A stretch of 64,000 nt of DNA from Micromonospora_G sp040676775 (GTDB taxonomy: Bacteria; Actinomycetota; Actinomycetes; Mycobacteriales; Micromonosporaceae), in NCBI RefSeq assembly GCF_040676775.1, contig NZ_JBFAPP010000005.1:310001-374000 (forward strand). Reading direction: 5' to 3'. This document shows, piece after piece, positions 49,799 to 58,157 of this stretch. The position numbers and the translations under genes are program-made. The notes beneath the pieces were generated by a model, which was given only the letters and a program-made list of their open reading frames with translations, was not told the origin of the DNA and did not search any database. How positions within the stretch are numbered: position 1 is the first letter of the stretch; each line of letters opens with the position of its first letter.

Positions 49799-51103
49799 TT
49801 ATCCGACGGCGCTGGCCGGGGTGGTCGCGGCCGCCGCCCACGCCGCGTCCTCGGCCTCCTTGCGGGCCAGGCCGTCGCGCCCGTCGTAGCGCAGGAACTT
49901 CGGCAGCGCGGCGGCCAGCGCGATCGTGCCGACCACGCAGAGCAGGCCACCGGAGACGATCGAGCCGTTCACGCCGAGCCACCGGGCAGCCAGCCCGGAG
50001 CGCAACTGGCCGAGCAGCGGACCGGTGGAGTACGAGAGCATCTCGATGCCGGCCAGCCGCCCGCGCAGGTGGTCGGGGATGGTCTGGTTCCAGATGATCA
50101 TCCGGAACAGCCCGGAGACCATGTCGGCGGCACCGGCCAGGGCGAGCAGGACCAGCGCCAGCCAGAGCGAGTCGACCAGCCCGAAGGCGAGGATGGCCAG
50201 CCCCCAGGCCCCGGCGGCGAGCACCACCATCAGCCCGTGCCGGTGCACCTGCCGGGTCCAGCCCGAGCCGAGCGTGGCGAGCAGCGAGCCAACCGCCGGT
50301 GCGGCGTAGAGCAGCCCGAGTACGGCCGGGCCGCCGAGCTTGTCGGCCATGAACGGGTACAGCGCCTGTGGCATGCCGAAGAACATCGCGTTGATGTCGA
50401 CCAGGTAGGTGCCGAGCAGTTCGGGGCGGCTGCGGGCGTACCGCAGGCCGGTGAGCACCGAACGTACCGACGGGCGGTCGGCGGCCGGTGGTGGCGGGAC
50501 CGCCCGGACCAGGGCCAGGCAGGCCAGCGAGGCGGCGAAGGTGGCCAGGTCGATGGCGTACACCCAGGCCAGGTCGACCGAGGCGATCAGCACCCCGGCC
50601 AGTGCCGGCCCGGCGAGCTGCGCGACCTGCATCCGCAGCGAGTTGAGCGCGCTCGCCGCGGGGATCTCGGCCGGGGTGACCAGTCGCGGGGTCAGCCCCT
50701 CCATGGCCGGGCGTTGCAGCCCGTCGACGGCCGCGGTCAGCCCCGCGACCAGGTAGAGCAGCCACAGGTGCGGCTGGTCGGAGAGCGAGTTCACCAGCAG
50801 CACCCCGCAGAGCAGGGTCAGCCCGATCTCGCCGCCGAGCACCAGCCGGCGCCGGTCCAGGTAGTCGGCGAGCGCGCCGCCGACGAATCCCATCAGGAGC
50901 AGGGGTACGAGTTCCACCACGCCGAGCAGGCCGACCAGCAGCGGATCCTTGGTCATCTCGTACACCTGGTACGGCACGGTGACGTACGTGATGAACGAGC
51001 CGAAGCCGGATACGCCAGCGGCCGAGAAGACCAGCCGGAAGTCGCGGGACGTACGCAGCGGGGTGAGGTCCAGCGCCAGGCGCCGGAGCAGGCCGGTCTT
51101 CAC
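49799..51103 (-). CDS. MFS transporter (EntS-like drug/siderophore exporter)
   Basis: 434 residues, 10-12 helices. MFS loop motif GGALADYLDRRRLVLGGE and the symmetrical DMVSGLFRMIIWNQTIPDHLRGRLAG, characteristic of the EntS/TsgA-like subfamily that exports enterobactin or drugs. Substrate unknown; no siderophore genes are nearby. GTG 51103. It is divergent from the DHA2 exporter at 51295, with a palindromic operator between them. Confidence 0.84.
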   Translation of the reverse strand: MKTGLLRRLALDLTPLRTSRDFRLVFSAAGVSGFGSFITYVTVPYQVYEMTKDPLLVGLLGVVELVPLLLMGFVGGALADYLDRRRLVLGGEIGLTLLCGVLLVNSLSDQPHLWLLYLVAGLTAAVDGLQRPAMEGLTPRLVTPAEIPAASALNSLRMQVAQLAGPALAGVLIASVDLAWVYAIDLATFAASLACLALVRAVPPPPAADRPSVRSVLTGLRYARSRPELLGTYLVDINAMFFGMPQALYPFMADKLGGPAVLGLLYAAPAVGSLLATLGSGWTRQVHRHGLMVVLAAGAWGLAILAFGLVDSLWLALVLLALAGAADMVSGLFRMIIWNQTIPDHLRGRLAGIEMLSYSTGPLLGQLRSGLAARWLGVNGSIVSGGLLCVVGTIALAAALPKFLRYDGRDGLARKEAEDAAWAAAATTPASAVG

Positions 51104-51203
51104 CCCGCGGATCGTCCCGGATCACCGTCCTGCCGTCGAGCGGGTTTCCGCTGGTACAGCCCGCTCCCAGCGTTCGCTGATCTGCGGGATGTCAGGGATC
51201 ACA

Positions 51204-51223
51204 TACTTGCCGGCCGGTAAGTA
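51204..51223. promoter_or_regulatory. 20-bp near-perfect palindrome, TetR-type operator
   Basis: TACTTGCCGGCCGGTAAGTA is symmetrical except for one pair (G at 51209 opposite T at 51218). It lies 71 bases before the DHA2 exporter start, in the divergent gap with the other MFS gene. No TetR gene is adjacent, so the repressor would act from elsewhere. Confidence 0.75.
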
Positions 51224-51294
51224 GGTCGCCGGGTACGGATGGAAGAGTCGCCACCCGCCAGGCATGTTCCGTGCCGGCGGGGGGAGAAAGCACG

Positions 51295-52911
51295 ATGACG
51301 ACCGCCGAAAACACCCGGCCGACGCTGAGTCACCGGCAGATCCTGCTCCTGATGAGCGGCCTGATGACCGGCATGCTGCTGGCCGCCCTGGACCAGACGA
51401 TCGTCGGTACGGCGCTGCCGACGATCGTGGGTGAGCTGGGCGGGATCAACCACTACTCGTGGGTGGTGACCGCGTACCTGTTGGCGTCGACCGCCTCCAC
51501 CCCGCTGTACGGCAAGATGGCCGACCTCTACGGCCGCCGCCCGGTCTTCCTCTTCTCGATCGGCACGTTCCTGGTCGGCTCGGCACTCGCCGGGCTCTCC
51601 CAGGACATGACCCAGCTGATCATCACGAGGGCGATCCAGGGCATCGGCGCCGGTGGTCTGCTGACCCTGGCCTTCACCATCATCTCGGACGTGGTGGCAC
51701 CCCGCGAACGCGGTCGCTACCAGGGCCTGTTCGGTGCGGTCTTCGGCATCGCCTCGGTCGCCGGCCCCCTGGTCGGCGGTTACTTCGCCGAGCACAACTG
51801 GCGTTGGATCTTCTACATCAACGTGCCGCTCGCGATCGTGGCGATCATCGTCAGCTTCTACGTGATGCGGCTGATCCCGTTCACCAAGCGGCAGCACTCC
51901 GTCGACTGGCTCGGCGCCGGCCTGCTGGTGGCCTCGGTCAGCTCGCTGCTGCTCGCGCTGAGCTGGGGCGGCAACGAGTACGCCTGGGCCTCGCCGCTCA
52001 TCCTCGCCCTGTTCGCGGTCGGCGCGCTGCTCGCGGCGGTCTTCCTCTGGCAGGAGTCCCGGGTCTCCGAGCCGATCCTGCCGCTCGGGCTGTTCCGCCG
52101 CCGTACGTTCGCGCTCGGCAACGCGGCCTCGTTCATCCTCGGCCTGGTGATGTTCGGGTCGATCATCTTCATCCCGCTGTACCTGCAGATCGTCAAGGGC
52201 GCGTCGCCGACCAACAGCGGTCTGCTGATGCTGCCGATGATGGCCGGCATCATCGTCACCTCGGTGCTCACCGGGCGGGCGATCAGCCGGATCGGCCGGT
52301 ACAAGTGGTTCCCGGTGGCCGGCGCGGTGCTGCTGGTGCTCGGCATGCTGCTCTTCACCCAGCTCCAGGTCCGCTCCACGCTCTGGCTGGCGTTCCTCTA
52401 CATGGTGATCATCGGCATCGGGCTCGGGCTCTGCATGCAGTCGCTGATCCTCGGGGTGCAGAACTCCGTCGAGGTACGCGACCTCGGCGCCGGTACGTCC
52501 ACCGTCACGTTCTTCCGCTCGCTCGGTGGTTCGTTCGGGGTGGCCATCCTCGGCACCCTGCTCTCCACCCGGTTGACCGGTGGGCTCACCGACCGGTTGC
52601 CGACGGCACTGTCCAAGCTGCCGCCGGAGCAGCAGGCACCGATCGACCCGAGCTCGTTCTCCATCAACGAGCCGGCGAAGATCATGGCGCTGCCGGATCC
52701 GCTCCGCGACGCCGTACAGCAGAGCTTCGTCAGCGGGCTGCACCTGGTCTTCCTGGTCGCCGGCCTGATCGCGGTCGTGGCGGTGGTGCTCACCGTCCTG
52801 ATGCCGAACGCGGAACTGCGCGGTGCCGGTAACGCCGGTACGCCGCTGGACAAGGAGTCGCACGACGACGCCGCCACCGACATGGAAGCCAACGCCCAGA
52901 CGATGATCTAG
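51295..52911 (+). CDS. DHA2 family MFS multidrug exporter (EmrB/QacA-like)
   Basis: 538 residues, 14 predicted helices. LAALDQTIVGTALPTIVGEL is the DHA2 motif D1, GKMADLYGRRPVF motif A, and IQGIGAGGLLTLAFTIISDV with GPLVGGYFAEHNWRWIFYIN motif C and its surroundings. A proton-driven drug efflux pump in the cytoplasmic membrane. ATG 51295 follows GGGGGAGAAAGCACG. The palindrome at 51204 suggests drug-inducible control by a distant TetR repressor. Confidence 0.9.
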   Translation: MTTAENTRPTLSHRQILLLMSGLMTGMLLAALDQTIVGTALPTIVGELGGINHYSWVVTAYLLASTASTPLYGKMADLYGRRPVFLFSIGTFLVGSALAGLSQDMTQLIITRAIQGIGAGGLLTLAFTIISDVVAPRERGRYQGLFGAVFGIASVAGPLVGGYFAEHNWRWIFYINVPLAIVAIIVSFYVMRLIPFTKRQHSVDWLGAGLLVASVSSLLLALSWGGNEYAWASPLILALFAVGALLAAVFLWQESRVSEPILPLGLFRRRTFALGNAASFILGLVMFGSIIFIPLYLQIVKGASPTNSGLLMLPMMAGIIVTSVLTGRAISRIGRYKWFPVAGAVLLVLGMLLFTQLQVRSTLWLAFLYMVIIGIGLGLCMQSLILGVQNSVEVRDLGAGTSTVTFFRSLGGSFGVAILGTLLSTRLTGGLTDRLPTALSKLPPEQQAPIDPSSFSINEPAKIMALPDPLRDAVQQSFVSGLHLVFLVAGLIAVVAVVLTVLMPNAELRGAGNAGTPLDKESHDDAATDMEANAQTMI

Positions 52912-52939
52912 TCGCGGTTACCGTTACGGGCGCACCGGC

Positions 52940-53434
52940 CTACTTCAGTACGAGTTGGTTGGTGCGCTCGAACACCGCCAGGTCGTCCAGGGTCTCCAGC
53001 ACCGTCGGGGAGATGGGCGTGGGCAGGCCCCGGGGCGGGAAGAAGCCCGCGTTGGTGGTCTCGTCGGTGACCGTCAACAGCTCACCGGACCAGGTCTCGA
53101 TCCGGAACGCGACCACGAAGAGCTGGTACGTGTCGCCGTACATGTTGGTGAAGGTGCGGTCCGGGCCGGTGTAGAACGCGAACGGGGTCACCGCCTGCGC
53201 CCGCAGCCCGGTCTCCTCCCACACCTCCCGGACCACGCAGTCGCTGATCGACTCGCCCAGTTCCATCGCCCCGGCCGGCATCGCCCAGTCACCGTTGTCG
53301 GAGCGTTCGATCAGCAGGACCTGACCGGCCGCGTCCCGGACCACGCCCCGCGCGCCGACGAACATCAGGGTCCGGTCACCGGCGAGCGTACGAAGCTGCC
53401 CGAGGTAGGACTCCGCCCACGAAATGCTGCTCAT
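52940..53434 (-). CDS. NUDIX hydrolase
   Basis: 164 residues. The Nudix box is intact: GAMELGESISDCVVREVWEETG fits Gx5Ex7REUxEExGU, with the catalytic glutamates in REVWEE. The preceding VGARGVVRDAAGQVLLIERS and WAMPAG are typical of the fold. Substrate (nucleotide or sugar-nucleotide diphosphate) not predictable. It ends 28 bases from the convergent MFS gene and is divergent from the acyl-CoA synthetase. Confidence 0.9.
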   Translation of the reverse strand: MSSISWAESYLGQLRTLAGDRTLMFVGARGVVRDAAGQVLLIERSDNGDWAMPAGAMELGESISDCVVREVWEETGLRAQAVTPFAFYTGPDRTFTNMYGDTYQLFVVAFRIETWSGELLTVTDETTNAGFFPPRGLPTPISPTVLETLDDLAVFERTNQLVLK

Positions 53435-53553
53435 CCGATCACTCTAGGGCAGCGAACCGACCCGCAGAGGCCGCTGCCCCGCGCTTGCCGGCCCGCCCCC
53501 GCGAGGGTCACAAGGGTTTCCAAAGTGTGAACTGGGCCACTAGTTTGTTTCGC

Positions 53554-55227
53554 ATGCGCAGCACCATGATGGATGTTCCCCTGCAGATCTCCCGGATCCT
53601 CGAACATGGCAGCACGGTGCACGGCAGCTCCGAGGTGGTCACCTGGACCGGCGCCGATCCGTCCACCGGCGGGCCCAGCCGCCGGATGACGTACGCCGAG
53701 GTCGGTGCCGCCGCCGCGCAACTCGCGTACGCGCTCCGCGACGACCTCGGCGTCACCGGGGACCAGCGGGTCGCCACCTTCATGTGGAACAACAACGAGC
53801 ACCTGGTCGCCTACCTCGCCGTACCGAGCATGGGCGCTGTGCTGCACACCCTCAACCTGCGCCTCTTCCCCGACCAGGTGGCCTACATCGCCAACCACGC
53901 GCAGGACCGGGTGATCCTGGTCGACAGCACGCTGATCCCGTTGCTGGCGCGGGTGCTGCCGGAGCTGACCACGGTCGAGCACCTGGTGGTGGTCGGCGGC
54001 GGCGACCCGGCACCGCTGGTCGAGGCGGCCGCCGCCGGTGGCCGGACGGTTGGCGTACACCGTTGGGACGACCTGCTGCGGGACAAGCCGCAGCATTACG
54101 ACTGGCCGGACGTGGACGAGCGCGACGCCGCCGCCCTCTGCTACACCTCTGGCACCACCGGCCACCCCAAGGGCGTCGCCTACTCGCACCGGTCGATCTG
54201 GCTGCACTCGATGCAGATCTGCATGGCGGAGGGCTTCGGGCTCGGCCCGACGACCAGGGAACTCGCCATCGTGCCGATGTTCCACGCCATGTCCTGGGGC
54301 ATCCCGTACGCGGCGCTGATGTCCGGCGCCTCGCTGATCATGCCGGACCGGTTCCTCCAGGGTGCCCCGATCGCCCAGATGATCGCCGCCGAGAAGCCCA
54401 CCCTGGCCGGCGCGGTGCCGACCATCTGGAACGACCTCCTCGCCCACCTGGACGCCAACCCGGTCGACACGTCGTCGCTGACCGAGGTGATCGTCGGCGG
54501 CTCGGCCTGCCCACCGGCGCTGATGCACGCCTTCGACGACCGGTACCGGATCGACGTCGTCCACGCCTGGGGCATGACCGAGATGTCGCCGCTCGGCTCG
54601 GTGGCCCGCCCACCGGCCGGTGCCGAAGGCGACGACGCCTGGACCTACCGCTACACCCAGGGGCGGCTGCCGGCAGCGGTCCGCGCCCGGATCGTCGGCC
54701 CCGCGGGTGAGCCGATGCCCGCCGACGGCCGGGCCGTCGGCGAACTGGAGGTCCGCGGCCCCTGGGTCACCTCGCGGTACGTCGGCGACGACAACCCCGA
54801 CCCGGAGAAGTTCCGCGACGGATGGCTGCGTACGGGCGACGTCGGCACCCTCTCCCCGGACGGCTACCTGGTCCTCACCGACCGAGCCAAGGACGTGATC
54901 AAGTCCGGCGGTGAGTGGATCTCCTCGGTCGAGTTGGAGAACCACCTGATGGCCCACCCTGCCGTGCACGAGGCCTGTGTGGTCGGTGTGCCGGACGAAC
55001 GCTGGGACGAACGCCCGCTCGCCGCCGTCGTACTTCGCGAGGGCGCCTCCGTCAGCGCGACCGAACTGCGCGACTTCCTCGGCGAGCGGGTCGCGAAGTG
55101 GCAGCTCCCCGAGCACTGGACCTTCATCGACGCGATCCCGAAGACCAGCGTCGGCAAGTTCGACAAGAAACACCTCCGCGCCACCCATGCCACCGACGCC
55201 CTCACCGTCGAAACCCTCGAAGCCTGA
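53554..55227 (+). CDS. Long-chain fatty-acid-CoA ligase / acyl-CoA synthetase
   Basis: 557 residues, ANL superfamily. The P-loop YTSGTTGHPKGV, HAWGMTEMSPLG (A5), WLRTGDVGTLSPDGYLVLTD (A7/A8) and KTSVGKFDKK (A10 with catalytic Lys) are all present. It activates fatty acids with ATP to acyl-AMP, then acyl-CoA. I take ATG 53554 (MRSTMMD); ATG 53566 is possible. A TAGTTT box about 13 bases upstream hints at a very short leader. Palindromic copy B follows 15 bases after the stop. Confidence 0.9.
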   Translation: MRSTMMDVPLQISRILEHGSTVHGSSEVVTWTGADPSTGGPSRRMTYAEVGAAAAQLAYALRDDLGVTGDQRVATFMWNNNEHLVAYLAVPSMGAVLHTLNLRLFPDQVAYIANHAQDRVILVDSTLIPLLARVLPELTTVEHLVVVGGGDPAPLVEAAAAGGRTVGVHRWDDLLRDKPQHYDWPDVDERDAAALCYTSGTTGHPKGVAYSHRSIWLHSMQICMAEGFGLGPTTRELAIVPMFHAMSWGIPYAALMSGASLIMPDRFLQGAPIAQMIAAEKPTLAGAVPTIWNDLLAHLDANPVDTSSLTEVIVGGSACPPALMHAFDDRYRIDVVHAWGMTEMSPLGSVARPPAGAEGDDAWTYRYTQGRLPAAVRARIVGPAGEPMPADGRAVGELEVRGPWVTSRYVGDDNPDPEKFRDGWLRTGDVGTLSPDGYLVLTDRAKDVIKSGGEWISSVELENHLMAHPAVHEACVVGVPDERWDERPLAAVVLREGASVSATELRDFLGERVAKWQLPEHWTFIDAIPKTSVGKFDKKHLRATHATDALTVETLEA

Positions 55228-55241
55228 CCGGTACCTGCCTG

Positions 55242-55291
55242 GTGCTGTGGCGAATTTCTACCCCCGGAGGGGTAGTGGACCGCCACAGCAC
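55242..55291 (+). repeat. Nested palindromic element, copy B
   Basis: Outer arms GTGCTGTGGCG / CGCCACAGCAC (11 bp) enclose CCCCCGGAGGGG followed by TAGTGGAC. It sits between the acyl-CoA synthetase stop and the DUF559 gene. Same family as copies A and C. Confidence 0.82.
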
Positions 55292-55308
55292 TGCTGGGTC
55301 GCCTTTGG

Positions 55309-55317
55309 TTATCCACA
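55309..55317 (+). promoter_or_regulatory. Single consensus DnaA box
   Basis: TTATCCACA, identical to the site at 4123, in the leader of the DUF559 gene. An isolated 9-mer may be chance. Confidence 0.3.
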
Positions 55318-55369
55318 GGTTGGTGGGTGGGGGTGGCGGCGGTAGGGGTGCGGCCGGGAGGGTGGGCGG

Positions 55370-56323
55370 ATGTTGCGCCGGGATCCTGTGCCGGGTCTGC
55401 GTCCGCCACCACCGCCCGACGCGGACGCGTTGACCCACCTGCTCGACCTTCAGTCAGACGTGGTCAACCGGCGTCAGGCGCTCCGTCACCTCTCGCCCAA
55501 GGCGGTGCAGCACCGGCTCGCCTCCGGACGATGGCAGCCGGCCGGACGTGGGGTCTACCTCGCCCACACCGGACCGATCTCGCGGGAGCAGCGGCGCTGG
55601 GTGGCGGTGCTCGGCGTACGCCGGGCGGTTCTCGCCGGGCTCTCTGCCCTGGAACTACTCGGCCTGCGCGGGTACCACAGCGAAGCCCTGCACGTACTGA
55701 TCTCCGCCACCCGCCGGGACCTCGACCCGCCGTACGGCGTCGTGGTGCACCGGACCCGTCACCTGCCCGAGGCCGACGTGCACCGGCTCGGGCAACCACC
55801 CTGCACCATGCCCGCCCGATCACTGGTCGACGCCGCCCAGTGGGCGCCGACCGACGACCGGGCCCGAGCCGTCATCGCCGCCGGGTTCCAGCAACGGCTG
55901 ATCAGTGGAAGCGAGTTGGACGAGGTGCTGGCCCGGATGCCGAACGCGTACCGGCGTGCCCTGATCGCCGACGCCGCTGCCGACGCCCGCGATGGCGCCG
56001 GCTCGATCGCCGAATCCGACTTCCTCCGCCTCTGCCGCCGGGCTGACCTGCCCGAACCGAGCCGGCAGGTACGGCGTACGGACGCTCGGGGGCGGCGCCG
56101 TTACCTCGATGTCCACTTCGACGAGTGGCGGGTGCACGTGGAGATCGACGGCAGCCAGCACCTGGAGGTACGCCACTGGTGGGCGGACATGCGCCGGCAG
56201 AACGACCTGTGGATCAGTGGCGTACGCGTACTCCGCTTTCCCGCCTGGGTAATCCGCGACCGGCCCGCCGAAGTTGTCGCCCAACTGCGAGCGGCCCTGC
56301 AAGCCGCCGGCTGGAGACCCTGA
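55370..56323 (+). CDS. AbiEi-like / DUF559 domain protein (Vsr-like nuclease fold)
   Basis: 317 residues. The N-terminal part (VVNRRQALRHLSPKAVQHRL, SGRWQPAGRGVYLAHTGP) resembles the winged-helix AbiEi antitoxin N-domain. The C-terminal DUF559 module holds YLDVHF (Asp247), VHVEIDG (Glu258), HWWADMRRQNDLWISG and VLRFPAW, the PD-(D/E)XK pattern related to very-short-patch endonucleases. Proteins of this kind are common in actinomycetes; roles in DNA repair, defence or toxin-antitoxin control are proposed, not proven. No AbiEii-type toxin is adjacent. It is flanked on both sides by palindromic copies B and C. Confidence 0.82.
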   Translation: MLRRDPVPGLRPPPPPDADALTHLLDLQSDVVNRRQALRHLSPKAVQHRLASGRWQPAGRGVYLAHTGPISREQRRWVAVLGVRRAVLAGLSALELLGLRGYHSEALHVLISATRRDLDPPYGVVVHRTRHLPEADVHRLGQPPCTMPARSLVDAAQWAPTDDRARAVIAAGFQQRLISGSELDEVLARMPNAYRRALIADAAADARDGAGSIAESDFLRLCRRADLPEPSRQVRRTDARGRRRYLDVHFDEWRVHVEIDGSQHLEVRHWWADMRRQNDLWISGVRVLRFPAWVIRDRPAEVVAQLRAALQAAGWRP

Positions 56324-56332
56324 CCGTCGGCA

Positions 56333-56376
56333 CTGTGGCGGTCCAGAGCCCCTGGAGGGGTAGTGGACCGCCACAG
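56333..56376 (+). repeat. Nested palindromic element, copy C
   Basis: Outer arms CTGTGGCGGTCCA / TGGACCGCCACAG form a perfect 13-bp stem around CCCCTGGAGGGGTAG. It starts 10 bases after the DUF559 stop and ends 17 bases before the next start codon. Confidence 0.85.
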
Positions 56377-56392
56377 CGAGTTGAATGGGTGC

Positions 56393-56866
56393 ATGGAATC
56401 AGGGGTGGTGGTGGGGCGGGCGATTTCGCGGGCGGCGGCGGGGGCCGTGGCGGCGGCGATCGCGCGGGACGCGGAGGCGTACGAGGGGGCCGCGGTGGAG
56501 TTGGCGGCCCGTAACCCCGAGCAGGTGGGGCTGGTCCTCGGCGGGGTCGTACGCATGCTGCTGGAGGAGGTGCACCCGGACGGGCTGGACAGCGACGACC
56601 TCCAGGCGGTGCTGAAGCGGTGTGCCGTCGACAACATCGGCTGGTTCCCCGATTTGGACCCCACCGTGCTGGTGCTGCTGTTGACGGCCGCGCTCGGCGT
56701 ACATCCCTCGGAGGAGGAGGCGCCGCGGGTCGAGCCGGCGGCGATGGCCCGGCACGCGCCGCTGCTCGTCGCCGACCTGCTCGCGGTCACCGGCCGGCCG
56801 CTGGCCGACTACCTCGACGCGGCGCTGGCCGAGATCTTCCTCGTCCAGACCAACGAGCTGCCCTGA
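56393..56866 (+). CDS. Conserved hypothetical helical protein
   Basis: 157 residues from ATG 56393; the upstream in-frame ATG at 56363 lies inside palindrome C. Predicted all-helical and acidic (AAAGAVAAAIARDAEAYEGA, then QVGLVLGGVVRMLLEEVHPD and VLKRCAVDNIGWFPDLDPTV). No signal, membrane helix or catalytic motif. The stop codon lies within the first of two 35-base tandem repeats. I do not recognise the family. Confidence 0.65.
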   Translation: MESGVVVGRAISRAAAGAVAAAIARDAEAYEGAAVELAARNPEQVGLVLGGVVRMLLEEVHPDGLDSDDLQAVLKRCAVDNIGWFPDLDPTVLVLLLTAALGVHPSEEEAPRVEPAAMARHAPLLVADLLAVTGRPLADYLDAALAEIFLVQTNELP

Positions 56867-56946
56867 CCCCGCCGGTCAGGCCCTGCCCTGACCTGCCCTG
56901 ACCCCGCCGGTCAGGCCCTGCCCTGCCCTGACGCTGCCCGGTCAGG
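56858..56946. repeat. Tandem hairpin repeats between convergent genes
   Basis: A 33-base sequence occurs at 56858-56890 and 56893-56925 (35-base period). Each copy contains CCTGACC-CCGCC-GGTCAGG, and a third, CCTGAC...GTCAGG, follows. The first copy includes the stop codon of the hypothetical gene; the array ends at the barstar-like gene's stop. Probably a bidirectional terminator made of three hairpins. Confidence 0.75.
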
Positions 56947-57343
56947 TCAGCGCGGCGGCGAGCCGCCGGTGCAGTGTCGACACGTCCGCTGCCCCGGTGT
57001 CCAGCACCACCCGCAGGGCCGGCACCGACTCACCACCGACGGAACCGAGCACGGCCAACAGGGTCGCGAACTGCGCGGGCGGCTCGTCGGCGAGCAACTC
57101 GGCCGCGTCGGTCACCACCAGCGGGTACGGGCGCACCTCGACCAGGTCCCGCAGCGCGTCCAGCAGCGCGTCCCAGTTGCGGCCGAAGTAGTCGGGGAAG
57201 TCCAGCGCCGCCGCCCACTCGGTGAACAGACCGTCGCGGGTACGACTGGCGGCACCGCTCACCACCGACACACCCGGCGGTACGGCCGCGTCGGTGGACA
57301 CGCTCAGCCACGGCGGTAGTTGCGGATCTGTCGGTTCTGACAT
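56942..57343 (-). CDS. Barstar family RNase inhibitor
   Basis: 133 residues from ATG 57343 (AGGGAACAG upstream; the longer frame to 57544 overlaps the RNase gene). DGLFTEWAAALDFPDYFGRNWDALLDALRDL is split as helix 1, the FPxYFGxNWDAL core of barstar, and helix 2. Barstar blocks guanyl-specific ribonucleases in the cytosol. It lies 106 bases downstream of a secreted RNase gene on the same strand, its probable target. Confidence 0.85.
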   Translation of the reverse strand: MSEPTDPQLPPWLSVSTDAAVPPGVSVVSGAASRTRDGLFTEWAAALDFPDYFGRNWDALLDALRDLVEVRPYPLVVTDAAELLADEPPAQFATLLAVLGSVGGESVPALRVVLDTGAADVSTLHRRLAAALT

Positions 57344-57449
57344 CTGTTCCCTCGCTTTTGCGGCGGAGCTGTCGGGCCGGGCGACTGTGGCCCGGCCCGA
57401 CGGTACGTCCTGACTCTCCGAGTGCCGGGTGATACCGCTCAGAGCCTGC

Positions 57450-57902
57450 TCAGAGCCGGTAGAAGTCCGCGTAGTGGTTCGGGGTGAACCAGGTCGCGCC
57501 GGTGGCCTTGTTGACCACGATCCGGTACGCGTCACGGGCGGCACCCTGGCGGCGGGGGTAGACGTCGTACTCGTAGTAGGTGGCGTTCGTCGGGAGCTGG
57601 CCCTCGTAGTTCATGTGCCGGCCACCGGCGTAGTTGGAGAGCCCGCCGCTCCAGGAGACCCAGCCGCGGGCGGTGGGGAAGCCCCGGCTGGCCCAGCCGC
57701 TGCGCGCGGTACGGGCATCGGCGCACCGGGAGATGGTGCAGGAGCTGTAGACGGCGGCCGAAGCCGAGCTGGTGTGCGAGGGCGCCACCACCGCCGGACC
57801 GACCAGCATCGCGGCGATCATCGCGGCGAGCAGGGCGAAGCTGGCGAGCAGACGCTGCGGTCGCGATCGGGCGACGGCGGCGAGCGGGGCGAGGACGGTC
57901 AT
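57450..57902 (-). CDS. Secreted guanyl-specific ribonuclease (RNase Sa/N1/T1 type)
   Basis: 150 residues, ATG 57902 after GGAGGCCACC. Signal peptide about 1-50 (LLASFALLAAMIAAMLVGPA, cleavage near SASAA). The catalytic triad of the family is recognisable: Glu111 in YYEYDV, Arg127 in AYRIVV and His143 in NHYADF. Cys55 and Cys60 may form a disulfide. It would cleave single-stranded RNA 3' of G outside the cell; the barstar-like gene next to it protects the producer. An AT-rich patch (57993-58004) upstream probably holds the promoter. Confidence 0.85.
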   Translation of the reverse strand: MTVLAPLAAVARSRPQRLLASFALLAAMIAAMLVGPAVVAPSHTSSASAAVYSSCTISRCADARTARSGWASRGFPTARGWVSWSGGLSNYAGGRHMNYEGQLPTNATYYEYDVYPRRQGAARDAYRIVVNKATGATWFTPNHYADFYRL

Positions 57903-58157
57903 GGTGGCCTCCAGTGCCGGTGGGAGCCCGCGGGGGTGTGCGGGTCGTGATCCATCCTCGGGAGTGAATGCCTGCCCCGGAAGGGGGCCGAGGTTAAATT
58001 AATCGATGATCTGCCATATGTTTCCGCGCCTGTCGCGGGCGCACCGGTTGGTCGGCTGCGGGGGTGTTCTCGTGTGGCCGTAAGCTTCAGGGGATTTCCC
58101 AGTGCGGAGCCCGGCGCTGTCGTGTGACCCGTACCCACGAGCTGCAGGGAGAGAACG

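Noticed and set aside
48220..50097. 625-codon plus-strand frame over hldE
   Set aside because: No motif and no SD; it runs antisense to a well-supported enzyme gene.
55309..55317. Replication origin signal at the single DnaA box
   Set aside because: One isolated 9-mer without further boxes or dnaA/dnaN genes.
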